A stretch of DNA of 64,000 bases from Nyssa sinensis (Eukaryota; Streptophyta; Magnoliopsida; Cornales; Nyssaceae). The position numbers and the translations under genes are program-made. Below, piece by piece: positions 13,070 through 23,409 of the stretch; the first letter of the stretch is position 1; each line of letters begins with the position of its first letter. Where the stretch lies: positions 21,876,071 through 21,940,070 of the forward strand of contig CM018052.1 in assembly GCA_008638375.1 (NCBI GenBank), read 5' to 3'. The notes under the pieces were generated by a model, which made no database searches, was not told where the DNA came from, and saw only the letters and a program-made list of their open reading frames with translations.

Positions 13070-13574
13070 TTTGCTCTTTGTTTTTATTTCCTTTCTTTCC
13101 TCCCAACCGAGACCAAGTTATACACTCCACACATCAACTCCCTCACGTCACCCACTGCCAGCCCCTTTCCTTGACCTTCTCCCCTCCGTTCAGCCACCTC
13201 TTTTCTCTACAAGGCAGCTTTACATTTAATGCAAAGCTGCCCTATACATATACACCTATATATCACTCATTACCCACACACTAAACACACACACTTAGCC
13301 GACACCTCACACACACACTCAGTCGGTCACAAACACACACACACACACCCGTTCAGTTGCACCCACACACAGTGCACACATGCACTGTTATATATATACA
13401 TATACATATACACATATACATGCACATATTTTATCCCACACACCTACACATACATACCATACATATATATAATACATATGCATCAAAAAATAACAATAAT
13501 AATGATAATAAAAATTTGATAACCAAGGAAAATTTTCATATATATAAAAAAAAAAAAAATTTCGGGTTATTACA
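10508..13574 (-). repeat. 3' LTR of Tekay element (3067 bp)
   Basis: On the minus strand it starts TGTAATAACCCG and ends GGCGTGACA. Compared with the 5' LTR it lacks 39 bp at about 12225, a deletion between two GGTTA repeats, and has a longer CT run (13031-13067). The first few hundred bases in sense direction hold TATATA, CA and GA microsatellites, a plausible promoter-region layout. Confidence 0.93.
13031..13067. repeat. (CT)n microsatellite
   Basis: Uninterrupted CT dinucleotides inside the LTR; the 5' LTR has a much shorter run at the same place, so it expanded after insertion. Confidence 0.95.
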
Positions 13575-13587
13575 TCCTTCCCTCCTT
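13575..13587 (-). promoter_or_regulatory. Polypurine tract (plus-strand primer)
   Basis: The minus strand reads AAGGAGGGAAGGA immediately before the 3' LTR TGTAATAA. The same tract adjoins the LTRs at 35226 and 54224. It is the usual RNase H resistant primer for second-strand synthesis. Confidence 0.9.
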
Positions 13588-13591
13588 ACAA

Positions 13592-13610
13592 AAATTTCGT
13601 CCCGAAATTT
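13592..13610. repeat. Conserved hairpin next to polypurine tract
   Basis: AAATTTCG, TCC, CGAAATTT: 8-bp perfect arms with a 3-base loop, a few bases before the polypurine tract in sense direction. Exact copies occur at 35243-35261 and 54241-54259. A similar motif before the polypurine tract is familiar from Tekay/Del elements. Confidence 0.85.
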
Positions 13611-13623
13611 AAAATAAAATACA

Positions 13624-13938
13624 TCAAAGATCAAACAACTCAGGATACCTAGCACGGACCTCGGCCTCACGCTCCCAAGTAGCCTCCTTGACCAAAGGGA
13701 TGGTCCTGCCTCGCAAAACCTGGTCCCTCGAGTCCAATATCTCTACGGGTCTCTGGTCATAAGAAGTGTCACCCTCTAGCTGAAGATCTACCCAATCTAA
13801 TACATGGGAGGGGTCAGGCTGGTACTTCCTCAGCATCGACACATGAAAGACATCATGAACTCCAGATAGCTGCAGTGGTAAGGCCAGCTTATAAGCCACC
13901 TCACCAACCCTCGCAAGAATCTCAAAGGGGCCTATAAA
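13624..13938 (-). pseudogene. Tekay polyprotein C-terminus: chromodomain-like tail
   Basis: This is the end of the gag-pol frame, closing with a TGA at 13624-13626. It begins just after an in-frame TGA (13939-13941). Visible landmarks are [12 protein letters not shown], the conserved module at the end of gypsy integrases, then [19 protein letters not shown] and [17 protein letters not shown], which is the typical chromodomain-like ending of Tekay/Del and related chromoviruses. In the family this domain binds heterochromatin marks and directs integration there, in keeping with the nested insertions in this window. The segment itself is undamaged but is cut off from the rest by upstream nonsense codons. 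Confidence 0.88.
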
Positions 13939-14930
13939 TCATGGCGACAGCTTCCCACTGCGCCCAAATCTCCTCAAACCTCGTCTGGGAGATACCTTGA
14001 GGAACACATGGTCCCCAACCTCGAATGAAAAGGGCCGCCGCCTCCTATCTGCATAACTCTTCTGGCGACTCTGGGCTGTCAACAAGCGCTGCCTGATCAC
14101 CTGTATCTTGTCCGTGGTCTTACGGACTATATCAGGCCCCAAGGCAGCTGTCTCTCCCACCTCAGTCCAACACACTAGGGAACGGCACGGCCTACCATAC
14201 AACGCCTCAAATGGTGCCATCTCAATACTGGACTGATAGCTGTTGTTGTAGGTAAACTCGACTAAGGCAAGGTGATCCTCCCAGCTACCCCTGAAATCCA
14301 TGACACAAACCCTAAGCATGTCCTCAAGGATCTAAATGGTACGCTCTGACTGGCTATCGGTCTAGGGGTGAAAGGCAGTATTAAACTGGAGCTGAGTCCC
14401 TAAGGCTGTCTGGAGGCTTTGCCAAAATTAGGCAGTGAAACGTGGGTCCCTATCTGAAACGATGGATACCGGAACCCCATGTAGTCGTACAATCTCTCGA
14501 ATATACAATCTACTGAGGGCATCTGATGAATCAATCACTCTGATCGAAAAAAAGTGAGCAGACTTCGTCAGCCTGTCCACGATAACCCAAACTGCATCGT
14601 GGCCCCTCGGTGACTTCGGAAGACCCATCACGAAATCCATAGTAACATGCTCCCACTTCCACTCGGCCACTGGCAATGGCTGCAACAACCCTCCAGGTCT
14701 CTGGTGCTCAGCCTTCACCTGCTGGCACGTGAGGCATCTCGACACGAACTGCGCCACATCTCTCTTCATCCCCACCCACCAATACTGACGGTGCAGATCG
14801 TGATACATCTTAGTGCCCCCTAAGTGCACTGCCAAACGTGAGTGATGGAAATCCCTAAGGACATCAGCCCTGAGAGACTTTGGGATAAAAACTCTACCCA
14901 AATACCTCAGACTAAGGTTAGAATGCACTG
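13939..14930 (-). pseudogene. Tekay integrase (with 4 nonsense codons)
   Basis: The N-terminal zinc-binding region shows the HH...CC pattern ([11 protein letters not shown], then CLTC about 30 residues on). The catalytic core has the first Asp in MDFVMGLP, the second in IVSDRDPRF and the Glu region in SERTI. Later, GDHVFLKVSP marks the GPY/F-side of the C-terminal domain. Stops in frame: TAA 14428-14430, TAG 14362-14364, TAG 14332-14334, TGA 13939-13941. No frameshift is seen. The enzyme would insert cDNA into the host genome; this copy is inactive because three of the stops fall inside the catalytic core. Confidence 0.92.
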
Positions 14931-15159
14931 TCCATCCCGTAAATCCCTCAGGACTAGCAATCCGTACTCTGATCTGATCTGCCTCAACATCCACTAGTTG
15001 TGCCTCTATGACTCTAGTCAAAAGGGTAGGCTGTACACACAAGCTGAACAAAGTGGCGTGTCCCTCAAACTCAACAATATCTAGATCAAACTCGCCAATA
15101 TCCCCCATCATCTCCCACTCCCTGATGGCGATACTGGCAATAGTACCCTTCGACCTCCT

Positions 15160-16330
15160 GCTGAGTGCATCTGCCACCATATTGGCCCTTCCTGGGTGGT
15201 ACTGAAGGTCAAAATCATAATCCTCCATGTACTCCATCCATCTCCTCTGTCTAAGGTTCAGGTCCTTCTGTGTGAAGATATACCTGAGGCTTTTGTGGTC
15301 AGAGAATACCTCGAATCTCTCCCCGAATAAGTAGTGTCGCCAACTCTTCAGTGCAAAGATGACGGCAGCTAACTCCAAGTCATGTGTGGGGTAGTTTCGC
15401 TCATGGTTCTTCAGCTGGCGAGAACCGTAGGCTACCACTCTACCCTCCTACATCAATACATAACCTAATCCCTCCCGGGAAGCATCACAGTACACAGCAT
15501 AACCCACTCCCCTCTCAGGTATGATCAAAATAGGCGCTGAAGTCAGTCTCCTCTTCAGCTCCTGAAAAGACTGCTCACAGTCATCCGTCCATAGGAATCT
15601 GATGCCCTTGCGCGTCAGACTAGTCATCGGCGCAGCAAGACAGAAGAAACCCTCCACAAATCGTTGGTAGTATCTGGCTAACCCCAGAAAACTCCGAATC
15701 TCAAATACACTGCTCGGTCTCTCCCAGCTCATGACAGCCTCAATCTTGGAGGGATCTAGAGATACCCCTCCACTGGATACTACATGCCCTAAGAACTATA
15801 CCTCTCGAAGCCAGAACTCGCATTTCGAGAACTTGGCAAATAGACGATGCTCTCTCAAAATCTGCAGTACAGTCCTCAAATGATAGGCATGTACATCCTC
15901 AGCATGTGAATATACTAAGATGTCATCCACAAATACCACCACGAACTGATCCAAGTAAGGACTGAAAATGCAGTGCATCAAGTCCATGAATGCCGTTGGG
16001 GCATTCGTCACTCCAAAGGGCATGACCACAAACTCATAGTGACCATAGCTAGTGCAGAAAGCTGTCTTCGCTATGTCCTCCTCCCTGACCCTCAACTGGT
16101 GGTAACCCGATCTAAGATCAATCTTTGAGAAGCATCTCGAGCCTCTTAATTGATCAAATAAATCATCGATCCTCGGCAACGGGTACTTATTCTTGATAGT
16201 AACCCGGTTCAGCCTCCTGTAATCCACACATAACCGCAGCGTCCCGTCCTTCTTCTTCGCGAATAGTGCCGAGGCACCCCACGGAGAAGTGCTAGGACGG
16301 ATAAACCTCTTCCGCTATAGGTCAATCAAC
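15160..16330 (-). pseudogene. Tekay reverse transcriptase and RNase H (with nonsense codons)
   Basis: RT landmarks in order: [17 protein letters not shown] near 16240-16195, [35 protein letters not shown], and the catalytic FVDD at 15922-15933, then FLGL-ARYY around 15690. RNase H follows, with [16 protein letters not shown] and [12 protein letters not shown], and ends near ADALSRR at about 15160. Stops in frame: TAG 16315-16317 at the RT start, TAG 15796-15798 after the palm, TAG 15448-15450 inside RNase H. All key RT residues that can be checked are present. The polypeptide would copy the element RNA into DNA; the stops prevent it in this copy. Confidence 0.93.
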
Positions 16331-16599
16331 TGCTCCCTCAGCTTTCTCAACTCAGCTGGAGCCATGCGGTAAGGTGGTATGGAAATGGGTGTAGTACCAG
16401 GAATGAGCTCTATGGTGAACTTGATCTCTCGTCTAGGGGGTAGACAAGTCAAGTCACTCGGAAAGACGTCGGGGAACTCATCCACTACTAGGGGCAACAC
16501 AATCTCTGCGGCCTTAGGATCACCCGCAATCAAACTAACGAGCATGTAACTGTGGCCTCCCCAACTCCTAGAATCACGCAACGACGGAATCAAGAAATC

Positions 16600-16990
16600 C
16601 CCCCGATCCCTTGTGAAATAAAAGTAGTCTCCCTCAGAAGTGCATACGGTCACCCTCCCCCTGTAGCAGTCTATACTCGCCCGATAGGTGAACAACCAAT
16701 CCATCCCCAAAATCACATCAAACCCAGTCATATCAAGAACAATAAAATCAAAGTGGAGGACACGATCAGCTATCTCTATCGAGCAATCTCTACAGATCCT
16801 CGTCAGTACTACAATACCCCCAACTGGTGTACCAACATGCAACGGGGGGTCCAACAAGTCTATATCCAAACCCAATGACATAACAAGTGCAGTGGAAATG
16901 AATGAATGTGATGCACCTGAATCTATCAATACACTGGCCCATGAACTGGATATAAGGAATGTACCTCGGACTACTGATGGTCCGGCAGTA
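16600..16990 (-). pseudogene. Tekay aspartic protease
   Basis: The catalytic triplet is in LIDSGASHSFIS with Asp at 16921-16923, followed by FDVILGMDWL about 65 residues later, the usual second hallmark of retroelement aspartic proteases. The domain itself has no stop; the nearest are TAG 17065-17067 upstream and TAG 16315-16317 downstream. It lies in the same frame as gag and RT, so the element used one gag-pol frame. The family cleaves the polyprotein inside the particle. A degraded copy of this same region survives at about 55570-55815, and its beginning survives at 36063-36100 with DSG changed to DFG. Confidence 0.92.
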
Positions 16991-17029
16991 GAGGTCTCCG
17001 GGGTGGCTACTGCATAGACTCGGCCCTGT

Positions 17030-18462
17030 GTGGTCTGGCCCTGTCTGCCTCCCCCTCTCTGTGCCTACTGGCCTCCTCCCCTAGGTGCTGGAGCTCTGAC
17101 ACTCTGCGCGGAGGATGCAGATTGATGATAGGGCGCTGGGAGTTCCTGGACTAACTGTGGCTGGGGCAGAGGCACTTGTGTATGCTGGTAATAGTAGGGC
17201 CTCGGTGCGTTCTGTGAGGTTTGCCCTTGAGGGCAGTTGGCCCTAACATGGCCAGGCTGCTGACAAGTGTAACAAATAAGTGGGGCCCTCTGACTCGGTG
17301 CTGGTAGAGGTAGTGGAAGTGACCCCTGACTGGATCCGACACCCTGAGCAAAGCTGGGTCCCCTCAAAGGACAATCGGCCCTCCTATGGCCAGGCTGCCC
17401 GCATGTATAACATATGATAGGTCGTTGTGATCCTCCTCCCCTAGAAGCGAATGGTAAGGCAGGACGGGCAGCTACCGAATGGAGGGGTCCGGCTGGTGGC
17501 TGTGTGGAAGAAGTACTGGCTCAGTACCTCTTCGGCTGTCTATAGGTCGGGGCAAGGGTAGAGGTCTGTACTGTGGGCGCCCTGCCTTGAGCTCTGGTCT
17601 CTCTGATCCCTCTAAGATTAGCCAGCTCTCTCTCTACCTTGGAGGCCCTGATCACTGCCTCCTCGTATGTCTCTATAATATGACCAGCCAGTCTGTCCCT
17701 AATAGAGGTCTTCAACCCATTGAGGAAATTGTACACCCTCAAATCCTCCTGTCCAATAATATGTGGGGCGAACCTCCCCAAAGCAGTAAACCGTGACTCA
17801 TACTGGGCCACTGTCATGTCCCTCTAAAGAAGTGCCTCGAACTCCTCCCTAAACCCAACTCTGGCAGATACAGGGAAGTAGTGGTCATTGAACATGGCCA
17901 CAAATGCCTCCCATCTCTCGCCAAACCGATGTAGTCTATCAGCAGCTACCTCCCACCACTGACTGGCCAGGTTTGTAAACTGAAACGTAACATATCTGAT
18001 CCTCAGGTGGGGCTCAGTAATCCCCTGTGAGTCTAAAATCCGAGTGATCTGCCTCAACCACTGCTCTGCAACAAGTGGGTCTGGCTGTCCAGCAAAGGTG
18101 GGTGGTCTCATCCTCTGGAACACCTTCATCACGAAGGTATCCTTGGTCTCACCGCCGGTGGTCCGCGCCTCCATCATAGTGCGGAGACACTCCTGCAAAA
18201 GGGCCGCCATGTCTTTGGCGCCAACCATCTGCTCTACCTCCTGTACTGGAGCAGGAGCAGGAATAGGGGCAAGGGCAGGAGCAATATCCTCCTCAGCTGC
18301 ACTATGCTCAGGTGTGTCAGCTGGGGCAACAACCTCCTCAACTACATCAGGAATAGGGGCAGCAGTTCTAGATCTGCCACGACGAGGCTGGGCAGCACCT
18401 CTAGGCCTACCCCTACCCCGTCTGGGTGGTCCGGCTCTCATAGGAGCTCATCTAGGAGGCAT
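17030..18462 (-). pseudogene. Tekay gag with two zinc knuckles (nonsense-damaged)
   Basis: The ATG at 18460-18462 is the likely start: it is in frame with all later domains and matches the start of the related gag at 37514. It opens with a basic Arg/Pro-rich tail, then a capsid region with FAGQPDPLVAEQWLRQI, WWEVAADRL and FNDHYFP, typical of plant gypsy gag. Two CCHC knuckles follow: CYTCGQPGHRRADC (17371-17412) and CYTCQQPGHVRANC (17233-17274). Stops in frame: TGA 18448-18450, TAG 17824-17826, TGA 17521-17523, TAG 17065-17067. The protein would form the particle and bind RNA. The very early stop at codon 5 alone would block normal translation. Confidence 0.92.
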
Positions 18463-18813
18463 ATCTACAAGTCCAAGAGAAAAATTCAGTATCACTTTTT
18501 CACGTTCAGATATAGGCATTTAAATGTGATCTCAATCATGTTCTTATCAATAACCTATACTTTAACGGGTGGTAGATGTAGCAAGTCATGATATGTACAC
18601 TTAACAAGTTTCTCACACATCATACATGTCATGCCTCCAAACATAGCATCAATCATCACGTAATTACAATAAGTCATGCATCAGGACATATGATCACATA
18701 GCACATAAGGCCTTACTGCATGCTACTAACAGTTCACACTAAGTCATCACTTTTACTCTAGGGTCTCATGGTGTTTTAACAACACCCCACGGTCTCTAGG
18801 TATTCGAACCTAA
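18463..18813 (-). other. Tekay 5' leader between primer site and gag
   Basis: A 351-bp untranslated leader with no reading frame of note. The bases just before gag (CTTGGACTTGTAG on the minus strand) also precede the gag start at 37514. The GGCGCC hairpin block seen in the leaders at 44104 and 57079 was not found here. Confidence 0.75.
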
Positions 18814-18825
18814 GCTCTGATACCA
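18814..18825 (-). promoter_or_regulatory. Primer binding site for tRNA-iMet
   Basis: The minus strand reads TGGTATCAGAGC, the standard 12-base complement to the 3' end of plant initiator methionine tRNA, three bases from the 5' LTR end. Confidence 0.95.
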
Positions 18826-18828
18826 CGT

Positions 18829-21800
18829 TGTCACGCCCCAAATTCCAGCGAACCCGAGGCGTGAGTAACGAGACAAAAAGAAATAAAATAATAAAGAAAT
18901 AAAAGATAATTTAGGATAATCACATACATTCTACATATTGTTCTGATATATTGCATAGGGTCTGGTCCATTTGTTCACAACATACAAAATAAGAAACAGT
19001 CTCGGGCTTACGCCCTTATACAATATCAAATGCGCCCCTCGGGCCAAACATAATCCCCAATCAAATCATGTCCACGTCTCGCACAGCTGGAGCATCATCT
19101 GAAATGTTTGCCCCACTAAAGGGGTCAGCTCAACATGTTGGTACAATATAATGCTAATGCAAGAAACAAAACTAAGGGCGTGGCATGTGCAAGTGTACAG
19201 TTATTTCTATATGGCATTCGATATCATTATGGCAGTATATGAACAGTATACAGTATATGAGTAGTATGCGTGACACACCCATGCAACTCTATGCCCACCC
19301 ATGTCTCATGATACGGCCCTTCCCCGCTGGCATGAGTACCGCCACGTATGTCTCGCTTCACGGTCCGGAACCCGTCAGGCAGGCGAGTACCTATTGGCCG
19401 ATTTTGGGTTTTTCACCACAGGATCTGCACCCTCATAATGCATAGCACCACGTGCTCAACTCATGCCATGCACAAAGAACCACACTATGCCAAGATGGTC
19501 TGATTCATTCATGCCACAATGTAATCTCAATGATGCATCTCATTCATACATGAAGCATGCTTTCAATCACATATCTCATAGTCTCAATAATTCTCAAGGA
19601 ATACAATTCACACACAATATACTAACACATGCGATATACATACAATCATTATCTATATCATCACCCAACTTACAGCAAGATAGCATGAAGCACATAAGCA
19701 TGTGAACAATCGAGCAAACAGGTGAACAATCAAGGCAACAGAACAAGTATTCCTAATCTCAATTCTATTTCTTACTTAGCACAATATATCATACCTGATA
19801 ATCGACCACAACCAGGGAAAGTGTACTCGTAGTATGGTAGGATCACTGTGAGAATACCGAAGGTCGGATCACCTTCTCCTTGCCCTTTCGTGTCCCTAAA
19901 ATCATAACATGTGACTCAGTTCATTTGTTTCCTGAATGAAGCTATTCAACAAATTTTACGTCTTTATTTTATAAGTTTCTATTTTGCTTAATTAGACTCT
20001 ACTATTGAGTCCGGAACGTCAAAGAAAATAAGTTTAGGTTTTCATAGAACTCAATTCGGACATCTGGGTTCAAAAGGGCAAAACAGTCATTTTGCTCTTT
20101 TCAAGGGTCCTTACATTTTGATACCTCTTTTCACAAATCGGACTCTACGGTTGAGTCTGGAATGCTAGAGATAATAAAGTTTCACTATTTGTTTACTAAA
20201 TTTGAAGTTCGTTTGATTGTGTTTCAATTCAGGGGCATTTTGGTAATTTTAAAGGTTACTACGGGTCTTTTGTTTTTTAGGACCCCGTCTAGTAAAACAG
20301 ACCTCACCGTTGGCCTCAGAATGGCTGAGATAGTCAAAATACACTAATGACTTGTCCCATTTAGACTTCGAGTTATTTTAGAATATTTAAATAATTAATT
20401 AATTAATTTAATTAATATTTTATTAATATTATATTCTGGTGGGTCAAGTTATAATAATTAACAGTTTGGGGGGGTCAGTTTGTAAATTCTGAAAGTTCTG
20501 GGTCAAAGTTTAATTTCTAAAAAGTCTAGGGGTTAATTTGTAAATTTCTAACTCTCCTATTCTCAATTCGGTTACCCAAACAGGGATTAGTCCAGAACAG
20601 GGATAGGATATCCCTGTTCCTGTTTCAATTTCAATTTTTAATTTCTTACACCCGTAGCCAAACAGTCCCATTCCCATTTTTAATTTAAAACCACAGGGCG
20701 ACACGTGGCAGGGGCGGATCGCCCAAGCCCGAACCGGACCCGGACCCGACCCGAACAGTCCCCCTTCTTCCCCGTCTTTCCGGCGAGACACCAGTAGGGT
20801 TCCGGCGCCTTCTCCGGCACCGGCGAGATTTTTTCGGCGACTTTTCAAGGTTTTAAAAACGCCGTTTTCTAGAGTTTTTCATGTAGATTTCATTCCCACC
20901 CTTCGTTTTTGGTTTGGACCAATAGATCATCACGAATAGAAGGTCAAACGGTCGTAGTCGATTTTTCGGCCAACATTTCTTTTTGGTTTTTATGTCTATT
21001 CCTTTACTATTTTTGGCCCAAACAACTCCCTATTGTTTTCTGCACCTAAGAGGATTATTTTACTCCCATTTAAACTAAGTTTTACACATAAAATGTCAAG
21101 ACCACTTCTTATAACTGAGACCTGCAACTCACGTTTTCTATCTCATTTCCTAACCATTTTAAGTGATTTCTTTTGCAAAATAATCCACATTTCATACACT
21201 ATAAGAATCGAGAATCAAATCTATATAACATGCTAAGAAACAAAAAAAAATTAGAAATGAAGTCACTCACGGTTTTTGTTGGGTTTCTCTCTCTAGCCGT
21301 GCACCTCCTCCACCTTCTGGTTCCAAGCTTAAATCAAGCTCCAAAATCTCTTCTCCCTTCCAGAACTCTCTCTCTCTCCCTTTGCTCTCTGTTTTTCTTT
21401 CCTTTCTCTCCTTCCAACCGAGACCAAGTTATACACTCCACACATCAACTCCCTCACGTCACCCACTGCCAGCCCCTTTCCTTGACCTTCTCCCCTCCGT
21501 TCAGCCACTTCTTTTCTTTACAAGGCAGCTTTGCATTTAATGCAAAGCTGCCCTATACATATACACCTATATATCACTCATTACCCACACACTAAACACA
21601 CACACTTAGCCGACACCTCACACACACACTCAGTCGGTTACAAACACACACACTCAGTCGGTCACAAACACACACACACCCGTTCAGTTGCACCCACACA
21701 CAGTGCACACATGCACTGTTATATATATACATATACATATACACATATACATGCACATATTTTATCCCACACACCTACACATACATACCATACATATATA

Positions 21801-21918
21801 TAATACATATGCATAAAAAATTAACAATAATAATGATAATAAAAATTTAATAACCAAGGAAAATTTTCATATATAAAAAAAATAAAATAAAATAAAATAA
21901 AATTTTCGGGTTATTACA
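18829..21918 (-). repeat. 5' LTR of Tekay element (3090 bp)
   Basis: It matches 10508-13574 throughout with TG...CA ends. It keeps the 39 bp lost from the 3' LTR and has a small duplication of a CACTCAGTCGGT unit near 21630-21670. It should hold promoter and polyadenylation signals; TATATA and CA/GA tracts lie near its sense-strand start (21360-21800). Confidence 0.93.
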
Positions 21919-21923
21919 CACAT
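21919..21923. repeat. Right target-site duplication CACAT
   Basis: CACAT directly follows the terminal TTACA of the 5' LTR and matches 10503-10507. Confidence 0.93.
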
Positions 21924-22183
21924 TAAAGATGTTTTTGGTGCTATCTTGGGGGTCATGCTTGAACATGACTTAGACTATTTTGACCATTGGTTGGAGAGGT
22001 ATTAGAGTGATATTAAAAACCCATCTTGGATGAGTCTAGTTATCAAATATTTTTTTTTTTAATTTTGGGGAAACATGGGGAAATAAATGGGTAATTAGCT
22101 AAATCCATTTAATTGCCTTTAATTATTTTCTTTTTGTTATTTTCCACTCACTCTTCGGGTTTTTGAAAATTCAGAGCATGACA
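21924..22183 (+). mobile_element. Divergent LTR, right part (3' end)
   Basis: This continues the LTR interrupted at 10507 and ends in CAGAGCATGACA, comparable to the GTGACA endings of the other LTRs. No coding sequence. Confidence 0.6.
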
Positions 22184-23404
22184 ATACATATTTAAGAGGC
22201 TCCTAATTTAAGTTTGTATAGAGTTGATTTTGTTGATTGGTTATAATTATTAGGAGTGTTCAATTAATTGATTGATTATAATTCATATATTATACTCATT
22301 GCTTTATTCGAAAAAAAAATTATTAACCTTTGCACTGTTGGTCATTTTATTTTATTAACTTCATCTGGTAACACACACAAACTCTTGTCTAGCAAGTTAC
22401 AGGAATTGTGTTTCTAGCATTGACTAATTTGTTGTTTGAAAATAGCATAGTGGTTAGAGGCCAAAACAATTCAATAGTTGCATGTAGATTGTAGACTCCA
22501 TCTATCAATCTTCTTTAGTGCAACAAAATTGCCCCATACATTTCATATAATTAGCCATCCACACATAAATCACATATAAATTTTAAATTTTATTAGGTTC
22601 TTTCTAGTGGAAAGCTTATTCAGAGAAGGAAAAACAAATTGCCTCATATTTTTCATCCCACTAATCAAGTAAAAATAGAATATAATTTTAAAAAAATTGT
22701 CATGAATTAGAAAATGAAAATTGAAAAATGACATGTACACTTAAAAAACAATTCTTGATTGTACTATTATTATTCTTCCTTTTACATTGTCTTTTTTTTT
22801 TTTTTTTTCCTTTTCTTGATTGAATCTATGAATAAAGTCATAAAGTTGCAAAACTTGAAGATGAATTATTACCTTTTTTTTTTTTTAAAAAAAAAAAGCA
22901 GTAGCTTTTTAGATGTGCTAATGTGGGCAATTTGAAGTTTAAAGGTAAAGTTGTTCAAATTGGTGGGCTTAAAAAGAAAAGGACCACCAAAAAATTCCCA
23001 GGCATGCGTAGAAGAACCAAGGATTCTTTTTCTTTGTCTTGCTCTATGACTCTAATTTATGCTTTTATCTATTTCTATCACATTGTCCCTTGCTTTGTAA
23101 GGCTGATTTTGGTAAGTAGGAATGAAATAATCATTCCATGAAATAAAATAGAAAATAAAATAAAATAAATATGAAATAGAATAAGGACATCTTAGCCAAA
23201 TGAATGCTTTGGAATAGTTTTTATTAGAATGTCTATTTTATGGAATATACATTATCAATCATACCTATTGGATATTAGGTTATGTAGACCTGAATCTGTT
23301 TGGTATCCACAAGATTTGTGGGAATCATGATAATTATGATAGGAGTTTTATATGTGGTTAAACTCCTATCCGTTCTGGTTGGTTTAACCAACTGAGATAT
23401 TATC
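22184..23404. other. AT-rich flank, no gene recognised
   Basis: Contains long poly-T/poly-A tracts (22791-22808; T then A runs at 22871-22898) and an AAAT-rich stretch at 23140-23170. A 72-codon frame at 22923-23141 begins with a Lys-rich segment but shows no family features. I see nothing functional. Confidence 0.6.
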
Positions 23405-23409
23405 ATGTA
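23405..23409. repeat. Left target-site duplication ATGTA
   Basis: ATGTA before the LTR start at 23410; matched at 26562-26566. Confidence 0.92.

Larger units (their letters stand above)
10508..21918 (-). mobile_element. Complete Ty3/gypsy retrotransposon, Tekay/Del type
   Basis: An 11,411-bp element on the minus strand: 5' LTR 18829-21918, primer binding site 18814-18825, gag-pol frame 18462-13624, polypurine tract 13575-13587, 3' LTR 10508-13574, flanked by CACAT duplications. Domain order gag, protease, RT, RNase H, integrase with a C-terminal chromodomain-like tail, the long LTRs and the AAATTTCG hairpin next to the polypurine tract point to the Tekay/Del clade of chromoviruses. All coding lies in one frame, interrupted by 11 nonsense codons, so this copy cannot make a full polyprotein. 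The two LTRs differ by about 2-3 percent by eye plus some indels, indicating a fairly recent but not new insertion. Confidence 0.93.

Noticed and set aside
12837..13617. Several overlapping frames of 86-130 codons
   Set aside because: Built from CT, CA and TA microsatellites in the LTR start; Ser-Leu or Thr-His repeats only.
16552..17017. Two + strand frames of 108-109 codons
   Set aside because: Antisense to the Tekay protease, which has clear family motifs on the minus strand.
22923..23141. 72-codon Lys-rich frame
   Set aside because: Short, no homologous pattern, in AT-rich flank beside poly-T tracts.
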